A stretch of 64,000 bases of DNA from NCBI GenBank assembly GCA_965238045.1, contig CBDEGU010000008.1, positions 372,001 to 436,000 of the forward strand, in the 5' to 3' direction. Both the position numbers and the translations under genes were made by a program. The notes under the pieces are model-generated. The model worked only from the letters and a program-made list of their open reading frames with translations, searched no databases and was not told the DNA's origin. The DNA is from CBDEGU01 sp965238045. Lineage in GTDB: Bacteria > Acidobacteriota > Terriglobia > Bryobacterales > UBA6623. Below are positions 16,573 through 25,153 of this stretch, piece by piece (the stretch's first letter is position 1; each line of letters opens with the position of its first letter).

Positions 16573-18159
16573 ATGCAGCCTGCCAGCAAGTCTTCTCGTC
16601 CCAGCCGCCGTGATGTGTTTCGAGCCGGCTCTTTCGCGACCGCGGCTGGTCTGCTTGGCGCTGCTCCGGCTGGTCTGGTTGGGGCATCCAGTGCGCGACA
16701 GCCGATGCGGGGCGGGGGCCCGGAAGTCTACAGCCGTATTGGCGTCCGGCCGTTCATCAACTGCACCTCGACCTACACCATCAACGGCGGCTCGAGGCAG
16801 TTGCCCGAAGTGATCGAGGCGGTGGAACAAGCCGCTCACTACCACGTCAATCTCGATGAACTCATGGTGAAGGCCGGCGCGAGAATCGCCGAGCTGCTCG
16901 GGGGCGAGGCCGCCATGGTCAGCTCGGGCGCGGCCGGGGCGGTGACCTGCGGCACGATCGGCTGCGTGGCCGGCGGCGACCCCGAAAAGATGAAACAATT
17001 GCCCGACACCTCGGGGCTGAAAAACGAGGTCATCGTACCCCGCTGGTCGCGCAGCTATTACGATCAGGCGGTGCGGAATGTCGGCGTCAAGATGATCGAG
17101 GTCGAAACGCTCGCGGACCTAGAGCGGGCCGTCACCTCCAACACGGTCATGGCCCACGGTCAGGCCGGCCTGGTGAAGGACGGCAATCCGTTCACGCTTA
17201 AGCAGTATGTTGATGCCTGCCATCGCCACGGTGTGCCGGTGCTGATCGATGCCGCGGCGGATCTGCCCTTGCGGCCCAATCCGTATCTCGAGGCGGGCGT
17301 GGATCTGGTGGCCTATAGCGGAGGCAAGATTCTGCGCGGCCCGCAAACCTCCGGGATTCTTCTCGGGCGGAAGGACCTGGTCACGGCGGTCTACGCCGGC
17401 AGCTCGCCTCACATCACCTTCGGACGGGCGATCAAGGTCAGCAAGGAAGAGATCGCGGGGCTGGTGGTGGCGGTCGAGTCGCTGGCGCACTCGCGTGACC
17501 GTGAGGCCGAGGACCGCGAGTGGGTCTCGTGGTTTGAACACATCCGCGACCGCATCACGCAGGTGGATGGCGTGACGGCCCAGATCGCTCTGCCCGACAA
17601 GCCGAGTTACTATCCGGTGCTGTGGATTGAATGGGATCAGAGCAAGATCGGCTACATCAACCGGGAGCTGGGCAAACGGCTTCTCGACGGCGAGCCGCGC
17701 GTGATGACGCACGCCGAGGGCGAAGGGCATCGATTTGTGCTGCGTCCGGCGGCGATGTATCCCGGCGAATACAAGATGGTCGCCGAGCGGCTCTACGATG
17801 CGTTCCGCGACGCGCCGGGGCCGAAGAGGAAACCGGCGCCGAAACCGGCTACAGCGGACCTCAGCGGACACTGGGAGATCGACATTCGGTTTGTGGCCAG
17901 CGCCACGCGACTGAAGCTCTACATCAGCGCCCGGGCGAGTGAGCTGGCCGGGTCGTACTCGAGTCCGCTGGTGCCGCACGGAACGGTCAAAGGGACGGTG
18001 AGCGGAAACGAAGTAGAGATCCGCACGCACGGCCGCTTTGAGGCGACGAATTTTGATTACATCTTCCGCGGCACGGCCGAAGGCGACCAGATGAGCGGGA
18101 CGGTCGAGCTAGGCTGGGAGTATGGCCAGGCGCCGTGGAAGGCCCGGCGGGTGGGGTGA
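16573..18159 (+). CDS. Tat-exported SelA-like PLP enzyme with C-terminal beta-domain (copy 1)
   Basis: 528 residues from ATG 16573, chosen because AGGAGG lies six bases upstream; a longer TTG reading exists. Residues 8-45 form a Tat signal (SRRDVFRAGSF, then hydrophobic). The main domain matches SelA / D-glucosaminate-6-phosphate ammonia-lyase-type PLP enzymes (fold type I): VYSRIGVRPFINCTSTYT, MVSSGAAGAV, PVLIDAAADLP and the PLP-binding lysine in VAYSGGKILRGPQ (Lys252). The last about 100 residues (from LSGHWEIDIRFV) are a separate Gly-rich beta domain ending WKARRVG. It lacks the SelA N-terminal tRNA-binding context and is exported, so selenocysteine synthesis is unlikely; an aminoacid or amino-sugar lyase or racemase is more plausible. 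First of three tandem paralogues. Confidence 0.85.
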   Translation: MQPASKSSRPSRRDVFRAGSFATAAGLLGAAPAGLVGASSARQPMRGGGPEVYSRIGVRPFINCTSTYTINGGSRQLPEVIEAVEQAAHYHVNLDELMVKAGARIAELLGGEAAMVSSGAAGAVTCGTIGCVAGGDPEKMKQLPDTSGLKNEVIVPRWSRSYYDQAVRNVGVKMIEVETLADLERAVTSNTVMAHGQAGLVKDGNPFTLKQYVDACHRHGVPVLIDAAADLPLRPNPYLEAGVDLVAYSGGKILRGPQTSGILLGRKDLVTAVYAGSSPHITFGRAIKVSKEEIAGLVVAVESLAHSRDREAEDREWVSWFEHIRDRITQVDGVTAQIALPDKPSYYPVLWIEWDQSKIGYINRELGKRLLDGEPRVMTHAEGEGHRFVLRPAAMYPGEYKMVAERLYDAFRDAPGPKRKPAPKPATADLSGHWEIDIRFVASATRLKLYISARASELAGSYSSPLVPHGTVKGTVSGNEVEIRTHGRFEATNFDYIFRGTAEGDQMSGTVELGWEYGQAPWKARRVG

Positions 18160-18216
18160 AGCGGGCCGCGGCGCGGGGTTTCTTGAAGACGGGAATTCGC
18201 AGGGACAGGTTTCGTT

Positions 18217-19815
18217 ATGACAAAGACGAGCAATAAGGTCTCTTCGGCGCTGACGCGCCGCGATGTTTTCCATGCCGGGACACTGGCGGCGGCCTCGAGT
18301 TTTCTTGGCCCGGCCGCGATGGCGGCCGCGCGTCTGCCGGTGCGCGGCAAGGGAACGAATGTTTACGAAAAACTTGGTGTCACGCCGTTCATCAACTGCA
18401 CCTCGACACGCACGATGAATGGGGGTTCGGCCGCGCTCCCCGAGGTCGTCGAAGCGGTTTACGAAGCGTCGTTCTATCACGTGAACATGCAAGAACTGCT
18501 CCGCAAAGCCGGTCCGCGCATTGCGGAGTTGCTTGAGGTCCCCGCGGCGGCGGTAAGTTCCGGCGCGGCCGGCGCGCTAACCTTCGCCACGCTGGCTTGC
18601 ATGGCCGGCGGCGACATCGAGACGCTGCAACAGTTGCCCAACACCGCGGGCATCAAGGACGAAGTGGTCGCCGTGCGCTGGTCGCGCTCGATTTATGACC
18701 ACGCGATTCGTATGACCGGCGCCAAGATGGTCAACATCGACCGCATTGAGGATTTGGAAAACGCCTTCGGGCCGCAGACGTTCATGGCCTTCGCGGGGCA
18801 GCAAATTCAGGCGGCAGGCTCGAAGATTCCGCTCGAGACGTTCGTGAAAGCGGCGCACGATCACGGCGTGCCGGTGCTGGTCGATGCCGCGGCGGAGTTG
18901 CCGCTCGTTCCCGACCCGTTTCTGTCGCGGGGCGTGGATTTGGTCGCCTACAGCGGCGGCAAGAGCTTGAAGGGACCTCAGACAGCCGGGCTCCTGCTGG
19001 GCAACCGCAAGGACCTGATCGAGGCGGCGTATATCGGCGGCGCGCCCCATCACACCTACGCACGGCCGATCAAGGTCAGCAAGGAAGAGATCATTGGTTT
19101 AGTGGCGGCGGTGGAAGCGCTCGTCACCACGCGGAATATCGCCGACGAATACGGCGAGTTCAAGCGCTGGTTCCGGCACATCATCGACCGCATCAGCCAA
19201 GTGGACGGCGTGAGCGCGCGGATCATCGAAGCGCCGCGTGCGGGCTATTATCCGACGATGCGCGTGGAGTGGAATCAGCAAAAGATCGGGCTGGTTGCGC
19301 GTGAGGTGGGCGAGCAATTGCTCAACGGCGAGCCGCGCATCATGACGCATGCGTACCCGATAGAACTCGACCCGACGCGCTCGGAGACGAACAATTTTGT
19401 CATTCGTCCGATGGCGATGTATGCCGACGATTACAAGGTAGTTGCCGAGCGATTGCACGAAGTGCTCAAGAGCGCACCGGGGCCGAAGCCGCCGAAGAAA
19501 CTCGCCGCGCCCGCGGGCAGCCTCGACGGACACTGGGTAGTTGAACTCACCTTTGTCGCCAACAAGGCCCGGCATACGATGTATCTGCAAAACGAGGGCA
19601 ATGAGATTCGCGGGTTGCATCGCGGACGCATCACCCAGGGCCAGGTGAAGGGTGAGATCGACGGCGACCAGATTTACTTTGAAAGCCGCGGCAAGTACGA
19701 AGGCGCCGCGATGCGCTACTTCTTCCATGGCGTCCTTCGCGGCGATGAGATGAGCGGCGAATTGGGTTTGGGCGAGTATGGCAAGGGCAGGTGGAAGGCC
19801 AAGAGAGTTGGATGA
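18217..19815 (+). CDS. Tat-exported SelA-like PLP enzyme with C-terminal beta-domain (copy 2)
   Basis: 532 residues, same architecture as copy 1: Tat signal (TRRDVFHAGTL), NVYEKLGVTPFINCTSTRTMNGG, VSSGAAGALTFATLACMAGGD, VPVLVDAAAELPL, PLP lysine in VAYSGGKSLKGPQTAG, and a C-terminal beta domain (LDGHWVVELTFV to GRWKAKRVG). It is clearly closer to copy 3 than to copy 1. Copy 1 carries NCTSTYTINGG where copies 2 and 3 carry TSTRTMNGG. ATG 57 bases after copy 1 with GGGACAGG upstream. It ends in an ATGA overlap with an alternative start of copy 3, so copies 2 and 3 are probably translationally coupled. Confidence 0.87.
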   Translation: MTKTSNKVSSALTRRDVFHAGTLAAASSFLGPAAMAAARLPVRGKGTNVYEKLGVTPFINCTSTRTMNGGSAALPEVVEAVYEASFYHVNMQELLRKAGPRIAELLEVPAAAVSSGAAGALTFATLACMAGGDIETLQQLPNTAGIKDEVVAVRWSRSIYDHAIRMTGAKMVNIDRIEDLENAFGPQTFMAFAGQQIQAAGSKIPLETFVKAAHDHGVPVLVDAAAELPLVPDPFLSRGVDLVAYSGGKSLKGPQTAGLLLGNRKDLIEAAYIGGAPHHTYARPIKVSKEEIIGLVAAVEALVTTRNIADEYGEFKRWFRHIIDRISQVDGVSARIIEAPRAGYYPTMRVEWNQQKIGLVAREVGEQLLNGEPRIMTHAYPIELDPTRSETNNFVIRPMAMYADDYKVVAERLHEVLKSAPGPKPPKKLAAPAGSLDGHWVVELTFVANKARHTMYLQNEGNEIRGLHRGRITQGQVKGEIDGDQIYFESRGKYEGAAMRYFFHGVLRGDEMSGELGLGEYGKGRWKAKRVG

Positions 19816-19832
19816 GTTCGAGGGAGGAAAAG

Positions 19833-21482
19833 ATGAAATCAGCGAATCGAGATTCCAGGGCAGCTCCCAGAGCAACCCCAAAAGCAACGATGAGCCGGAG
19901 GGATGTTTTCCGCGGCGGAGCTGTGGCTGCGGGTATAGGGGCCGCCGGCAGCATGGCCGCGGCGGCGAGCTTCTTTGGTGTGAGCCCCGCGCTGGCGGCG
20001 CGTCTTCCAATGCGGGGCAAGGGGCCGAACGTTTACCAGCGCCTGGGCGTTGAGCCCTTCATTAACCTCACCTCGACGCGCACGATGAATGGCGGGGCGA
20101 TGCTGCTGCCCGAAGTGGCCGACGCCATTCATGAGGCATCGTTCTACCACGCGAACTTGCAAGAGCTCTTCGAGAAGGCGCGGCCCTATATTGCCAAGAT
20201 GCTCGGCGCGCCTGGAGCGATGATCTGCTCGGGTGCGGCCGGCGCGCTGACCTCGGCGACGCTCGCCTGCATGGCCGGCGGAGATATCGAAACGCTGCAG
20301 CAGTTGCCTAACACCGAAGGCATCCAGGACGAGGTTGTCGTGGTTCGCTGGTCGAGTTCGATCTACGACCACGCCATCCGCATGACCGGGGCCAAGATGG
20401 TGGACGTCGCGACGCCCGAGGATCTCGATCGCGCCTTCGGTCCGCAAACCTTCATGGCCTTCGCCGGGGCGGCGATCCAGGCGCCCGACAGCAAGATGCC
20501 GCTCGAGGCCTTCGTCAAGGCGGCGCACGCCCGCGGCGTGCCGGTCTTGATCGACGCCGCTAACGAATTGCCGCTAGAAGGCGACCCGTTTCTTGCCCGC
20601 GGTGTGGATCTGGTGGCCTATAGCGGCGGCAAGAGTCTCAAAGGGCCGCAGAGCGCCGGGCTGCTGCTGGGCGATAAAATCCTTACCGACGCGGCTTACG
20701 TCGGCAGCGCGCCGCATCATACGTTCGCGCGTCCGCTCAAGGTCAGCAAGGAAGAGATTGTCGGCATCGTTGTCGCCGTGGAGTACTTGGTCAACAAGCG
20801 CAACGTTGAGGAAGAGAACAATCAGTACAAGTTCTGGTACCGTCACATCGCCGAGCGCATCGGCAAGGTGCCGGGCGTGCGCACCGAGATCCGCGAGGCG
20901 CCCCGGCCGGGCTACTATCCCCAGATGTATGTCGAGTGGGACCAGAGCAAGATCGGACTCGTGGCCCGAGAAATCGGCGAGCAATTGCTCGACGGCGAGC
21001 CGAGAATCATGAGTCCGGCTTATCCCAAAGAGCTGGACCCGACCATGGCCGAGACGAACCACTTCCTGATTCGGCCGATGGCCATGTGGCCGGAAGATTA
21101 CAAGGTCGTCGCCGAGCGGCTCTACGAGGTTTTTAAGAACGCTCCGGGACCCAAGGCGCCCAGCAAACCCAGCCCTCCAGCGGGCAGCCTGGATGGTCAC
21201 TGGGAACTGGAGATCCGCTTTGTGTCGAAGACAAGCATGCACACGATGTACCTCCAGAACCGCGGGAATGAAATCAGCGGGTTGCACCGCGGCCGCATTA
21301 GCCAGGGCAAGGTCACGGGCGAGATCAGCGGCGACCGGGTCAAGTTTGAGAGCCGGGGCAAGTACGAGAGCGCCCAACTGCGGTATTTCTTCAAGGGCAC
21401 CTTGCGCGGCGATGAGATGAGCGGCGATTTGGGTCTGGGCGAATATGGCACAGCGACTTGGCGGGCCCGGCGGGTTAGCTGA
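19833..21482 (+). CDS. Tat-exported SelA-like PLP enzyme with C-terminal beta-domain (copy 3)
   Basis: 549 residues from ATG 19833, selected because GGGAGG is six bases upstream; an ATG at 19812 overlapping the copy 2 stop is also in frame. Tat signal MSRRDVFRGGAVAAGIG, then NVYQRLGVEPFINLTSTRTMNGG, ICSGAAGALTSATLACMAGGD, VPVLIDAANELPL, PLP lysine in VAYSGGKSLKGPQSAG, and a C-terminal beta domain LDGHWELEIRFV to ATWRARRVS. The retained catalytic core in all three paralogues argues that each is functional, perhaps on different substrates. The gene ends inside a short tandem repeat. Confidence 0.87.
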   Translation: MKSANRDSRAAPRATPKATMSRRDVFRGGAVAAGIGAAGSMAAAASFFGVSPALAARLPMRGKGPNVYQRLGVEPFINLTSTRTMNGGAMLLPEVADAIHEASFYHANLQELFEKARPYIAKMLGAPGAMICSGAAGALTSATLACMAGGDIETLQQLPNTEGIQDEVVVVRWSSSIYDHAIRMTGAKMVDVATPEDLDRAFGPQTFMAFAGAAIQAPDSKMPLEAFVKAAHARGVPVLIDAANELPLEGDPFLARGVDLVAYSGGKSLKGPQSAGLLLGDKILTDAAYVGSAPHHTFARPLKVSKEEIVGIVVAVEYLVNKRNVEEENNQYKFWYRHIAERIGKVPGVRTEIREAPRPGYYPQMYVEWDQSKIGLVAREIGEQLLDGEPRIMSPAYPKELDPTMAETNHFLIRPMAMWPEDYKVVAERLYEVFKNAPGPKAPSKPSPPAGSLDGHWELEIRFVSKTSMHTMYLQNRGNEISGLHRGRISQGKVTGEISGDRVKFESRGKYESAQLRYFFKGTLRGDEMSGDLGLGEYGTATWRARRVS

Positions 21483-21558
21483 TGCGGCGGGTTGGCTGAT
21501 GCGGCGGGTTGGCTGATGCGGTGCATTGGCTGATGCCGCGCGCGGTGGCTGATACAGC
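21472..21558 (+). repeat. Tandem repeat of about 17-18 bp after SelA-like copy 3
   Basis: About four and a half copies of GGCTGATGCGGCGGGTT with decay toward the right end. The first unit includes the stop codon of the PLP gene and the last ends about ten bases before the ABC ATPase start, so the array fills the whole spacer. Slippage here would change spacing but not either protein. Confidence 0.75.
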
Positions 21559-21569
21559 CTCGTGATAGA

Positions 21570-22601
21570 ATGAGTCCCTCCATGCTCGGTCGCGTCGAGG
21601 CGGTCGACCTCGTTAAGCAATTCCGGACTTTTCAGCGCAGAGAAGGACTCTCGGGCGCCGTGCGGGATCTATTCTCCCGCGAATACACGACGTTGCGCGC
21701 CGTCGATGATGTTTCCTTTACCATCGAACCCGGCGAGATGGTCGGCTATATCGGTCCGAACGGCGCGGGCAAATCAACCTCGGTCAAGATGCTCACCGGC
21801 ATCCTGGTGCCTACTTCGGGCCGGGTCGTCGCCAACGGTTATGTTCCGTATAAGGAGCGGATGGCCTACACGCGGACGATTGGGGTCGTCTTCGGCCAGC
21901 GCACGCAACTTTGGTGGGACATCGCGGTCGTCGAATCGTTTCGCCTGCTGAAGGAAATCTACGGCGTAAGCGACGCTGATTACGCCACCCGCATGGCGCG
22001 GTTCGACGAGATTCTCGAGATCAACCGCTATCTGCACCAGCCGGTACGCAAGCTCAGCCTCGGCGAACGAATGCGCTGCGACATGGCCGCGGCGCTGCTC
22101 CACAACCCGCCCCTGCTGTTCCTCGACGAGCCGACGATCGGTCTCGATCTGCTGGCCAAGGAAAACGTTCGCCAGTTTCTCAAAGAGGTGAATCGCGATT
22201 TTGGAACCACGGTTCTGCTGACCACGCATGATCTTGCCGACATCGAGGAACTCTGCCGGCGGCTCATGATTATCGATCGCGGCCGCATTCTCTTTGACGG
22301 GCCGCTGAACGAACTCAAGCAGATGCTGTGGCGCCAAAGTCAGATCAAGTTCGAGTTGAAGGACCGCGAACAGGCCGCCGCCGTCGGCGCCATCGATTTG
22401 CCGCGCGTCGAGAAAGAGCGGCTGGATGAGCTGACCTATCGGCTCTCATTCGAGCGCGAGGAATACACCTCGGGGGACGTGATTCGCCGCGTCGTGGCGG
22501 CGGCGGAAGTTCGCGACATCTTCATTGAGGAAGAATCGATCGACGACATTGTGCGGCGCATCTATACCGGCGGCACGATCCCCGAGTTGCAGAAGAAATG
22601 A
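21570..22601 (+). CDS. ABC transporter ATP-binding protein (ABC-2 export type)
   Basis: 343 residues. Walker A GPNGAGKST (about residue 57), signature LSLGERMRCD, Walker B LLFLDEPTIGLD and the switch histidine in LLTTHDLAD. The length and the C-terminal extension after the ATPase domain fit the COG4586 group, which works with ABC-2 permeases to export drugs, polysaccharide or lipid. Starts at ATG 21570 (a second ATG at 21582). Overlaps the permease gene by four bases. Confidence 0.92.
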   Translation: MSPSMLGRVEAVDLVKQFRTFQRREGLSGAVRDLFSREYTTLRAVDDVSFTIEPGEMVGYIGPNGAGKSTSVKMLTGILVPTSGRVVANGYVPYKERMAYTRTIGVVFGQRTQLWWDIAVVESFRLLKEIYGVSDADYATRMARFDEILEINRYLHQPVRKLSLGERMRCDMAAALLHNPPLLFLDEPTIGLDLLAKENVRQFLKEVNRDFGTTVLLTTHDLADIEELCRRLMIIDRGRILFDGPLNELKQMLWRQSQIKFELKDREQAAAVGAIDLPRVEKERLDELTYRLSFEREEYTSGDVIRRVVAAAEVRDIFIEEESIDDIVRRIYTGGTIPELQKK

Positions 22602-23422
22602 CGGTTTCGGCGGTTCTTCCGCGCCAGGCGGCGGCCATGCTCGAGTTCTCGCGCATCGGATTCGTCAACGTCCTGGCCTTTCGGCTGCGTTACTACACCG
22701 GCATCATCACCTATCTCATCAACGTCACGGTCTACTACTTCATCTGGAAGGCGCTCTATGCGACGGACCCGGATTTCGCGCGCGGGTTTACGTTCGAAGA
22801 GATGGTGACCTATGTTTCGGTCGGATGGGTGATTCGCTCGGTCTACTTCAACAACATCGACCAGAACATTTCGATGGAAGTGATCGAAGGCAAGATCGCG
22901 ATGTCGCTGCTCAAACCGGTCAGCATGCAGGCGATGCAGATCGGCCGCGCACTGGGCGAAGCTTGCTTTCGGTTGCTGATGCTGACGCTGCCGGCGGCGA
23001 TCGTCGTCTCCCTTGTTTTCCCGGTCCAGGCTCCCGCGAGCTGGCGGCATTTCGGCTGGTTTTTGCTCTCGCTCCTGGCCAGCATCATGCTGTCGGGCGC
23101 GCTGAACTTCATCATCGGGACGTTCGCGATTCGGATGAAGTCGATCTTGGGGCTGCTGCGAGCGAAGTATTTCGTGTTTGAATTGCTCTCGGGATTGCTG
23201 GTGCCGATGACGATGTTCCCGGCCCCGCTGCAAACCGTCCTCGACTATCTGCCGTTCCAGCACATCGCCTACACGCCGTTGCGGCTTTACCTGGGGAAGC
23301 TCGACGGCCCGGAGATCGGCCGCGTTTTGGCCGTCCAGTATTTCTGGGTTGCGGCGCTAATGCTGTTTGGCGCCTGGTTTTGGAACGTGATGGTAAGGAA
23401 GGTGACGATCCACGGGGGGTAG
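22598..23422 (+). CDS. ABC-2 type permease
   Basis: 274 residues with about six membrane segments (for example TGIITYLINVTVYYFIWKAL and FWVAALMLFGAWFWNVM), matching the COG4587-type ABC-2 permease that pairs with COG4586 ATPases. ATG overlaps the ATPase stop (ATGA), so the two are co-translated. Transporters of this group usually have a second permease (COG3694 type) directly after; here the next DNA is a repeat copy and an opposing gene, so either this permease acts as a homodimer or the partner is elsewhere. Confidence 0.88.
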   Translation: MTVSAVLPRQAAAMLEFSRIGFVNVLAFRLRYYTGIITYLINVTVYYFIWKALYATDPDFARGFTFEEMVTYVSVGWVIRSVYFNNIDQNISMEVIEGKIAMSLLKPVSMQAMQIGRALGEACFRLLMLTLPAAIVVSLVFPVQAPASWRHFGWFLLSLLASIMLSGALNFIIGTFAIRMKSILGLLRAKYFVFELLSGLLVPMTMFPAPLQTVLDYLPFQHIAYTPLRLYLGKLDGPEIGRVLAVQYFWVAALMLFGAWFWNVMVRKVTIHGG

Positions 23423-23448
23423 GGCGGGTGGCGGAAGTCTGGTTGGGC
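23421..23448 (+). repeat. Repeat R1 copy
   Basis: GGGCGGGTGGCGGAAGTCTGGTTGGGC matches the R1 copies at 8843, 9086 (inverted) and 29681; the shared core is GTGGCGGAAGTCCGGCTGG. It overlaps the stop of the permease gene and lies in the short space between convergent genes. Confidence 0.55.
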
Positions 23449-23467
23449 GTCCTGGTCGCGGGAATCA

Positions 23468-25138
23468 TCAAAATTCGCCGGGATCTTCGGCCAGGGTCAG
23501 TTCCAGCGTGACGTTGTCTTTCGCCTTGACTCTCAGGCGCTTCGCCCACCGTTGCAGAGTTGCCCGCGTATCGGGGTCGCGCGGATCGAGCGTGCTGTGC
23601 TGTGGCAAGGCGTAGAAGGTGTAGGCGCCGGGCACCAGCGTGGTGAAGACGAAACCGCCGTCTTCGGAAGCGCGCTTGACGGCTCGGCGGAGATATCCGC
23701 CCGGATTGTCGGGCAGAGCAACGATGCTGGCCGACGCAACGGCCGATGGGTCATCGGGATCTTCTGGTTTGACGACGCCGCTGACGGTCGCGCCATCGAA
23801 GGCCACTCGCAGCTCGATGCCTGTGAGCGGAGCGCCGGAGGCGACGGTGATTTCGGGTTTCTCGAGTTTGCGGCCAGCGAGGATTACTGCCCGCAGATAC
23901 CCGCCGGCGGGCGGTGGAATCAGCTCGATGCGGTAGGTGTCGGCGTGTACATCGGGCCGCTCGAATGCACCGGTCTCTTCGTCGAAGAAGCCTGGCGTGC
24001 GCGCACCCCTCCAGCCAACGAGTTCACCCACCAGCATGACCCTTGTTCGCCAGCGGCGATTGCCCGCGTTGCTGGTCGAGCCCTGGTTTTCGGCTTGGGG
24101 TGGGTCCTCCCGTACGAGCCTGCCCGAAACCGTCTGACCCGGGGCGAGTTCGAGCACCAGTGCTTCGCTATCGGATTCAGATACCAGTACGTCGGCCCTG
24201 GCCATCAGGGCATCGTGGCGCCGCCGACCGCCGGACATCGCCAGCAGATAGTGGGGTCCAGGGGGAACGCCATAGAAGGTGAACTGCCCCTCGTCGTTGG
24301 TTACCATCGAGACCGAATACACCGATCGGTCGCGTAGTGTCACGCCGCAAGTGTCGCAGCCGCCGGTTTCCGAATCCAAAACCACGCCCCTCACTACGGT
24401 TCGCGGAGAAGGCGGCAAGCGCAGATCCACTCCCGCCTGTTCGCTGCCCCAGCGCAGCTTCAGCGGCGCGGCCTCGGCTGGCGTGGAAACGCCTGGATAG
24501 TAAACCGGCAGGTGTTCGGCATAGTAAATTCCTCGCGGTGCCACCTCGGCGATCTGACTCGCGCCCAGGACGTAGCTACCCGCTGCCAGGCCGAAGATCC
24601 GGTATTCGCCAAGGTCGTTGGTCATGTCTGACTGGGTCGCCTCCCAGGAAAGGTTCCCCGCGCTGTCGTAGGAGCGCCGGTAGGCGGTCACGAACGTCCT
24701 AGCCGGCGATTCGCCCAGCGAGTCGGCGAGCTTTCCGGTGACCACCGCGGACGGCCGCAAGCGGATTTGAAGATTCTTGCGCGTCTGGTTTCGCGCCAGC
24801 TTGACGCGGGCCAGTGTGCGAGACTGGAGCCGTGTTTCATAGGCGGTCTTGCCCGCCATCAGGACATACTCACCCTCGGGCAATTGAGAAAACAGAAAAC
24901 GTCCGTCGAAGCCGCTGGCGGTCTTTTTTTGACCGGATCGTCCTGTACGGCGAGATCCGATGGCGCCTAGCGTTAGTTGAGCGCCTTTGAGAGGCTCACC
25001 TGTCTTCGCCGAGAGAACGATTCCGCCGATTTCGCCCTCAGGCTCCTCCTGTGAGGTTCCGCCGGTCTGCGGCCGGGCGGCCGGGGAAATCAAGATGACC
25101 GCAACGGCGGCCAGCAAGAATGCGGGAAGAGTTTTCAT
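23468..25138 (-). CDS. Secreted carboxypeptidase-regulatory-like domain protein
   Basis: 556 residues. Signal peptide (MKTLPAFLLAAVAVILISPA, cut near ARPQ), then several beta-sandwich modules with the pattern of carboxypeptidase regulatory-like / Cna-B-like domains: GGIVLSAKTGEPLKGAQLTL, NDLGEYRIFGLAAGSYVLGA, NDEGQFTFYGVPPGPHYLL and AGAYTFYALPQ. Such proteins are abundant in Acidobacteria and are probably surface or periplasmic structural or binding proteins; there is no enzyme domain. It follows a broken paralogue by 15 bases, so the two look like an operon from tandem duplication. Confidence 0.85.
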   Translation of the reverse strand: MKTLPAFLLAAVAVILISPAARPQTGGTSQEEPEGEIGGIVLSAKTGEPLKGAQLTLGAIGSRRTGRSGQKKTASGFDGRFLFSQLPEGEYVLMAGKTAYETRLQSRTLARVKLARNQTRKNLQIRLRPSAVVTGKLADSLGESPARTFVTAYRRSYDSAGNLSWEATQSDMTNDLGEYRIFGLAAGSYVLGASQIAEVAPRGIYYAEHLPVYYPGVSTPAEAAPLKLRWGSEQAGVDLRLPPSPRTVVRGVVLDSETGGCDTCGVTLRDRSVYSVSMVTNDEGQFTFYGVPPGPHYLLAMSGGRRRHDALMARADVLVSESDSEALVLELAPGQTVSGRLVREDPPQAENQGSTSNAGNRRWRTRVMLVGELVGWRGARTPGFFDEETGAFERPDVHADTYRIELIPPPAGGYLRAVILAGRKLEKPEITVASGAPLTGIELRVAFDGATVSGVVKPEDPDDPSAVASASIVALPDNPGGYLRRAVKRASEDGGFVFTTLVPGAYTFYALPQHSTLDPRDPDTRATLQRWAKRLRVKAKDNVTLELTLAEDPGEF

Positions 25139-25153
25139 TCTGCGACTGTCAAA

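Noticed and set aside
16573..21482. Selenocysteine synthase (selA) locus
   Set aside because: The proteins have Tat signals and no accompanying selB, selD or tRNA-Sec; three exported copies do not fit selenocysteine synthesis.
21483..21569. CRISPR array
   Set aside because: The repeated units are contiguous, 17-18 bp, without unique spacers, and there are no cas genes.
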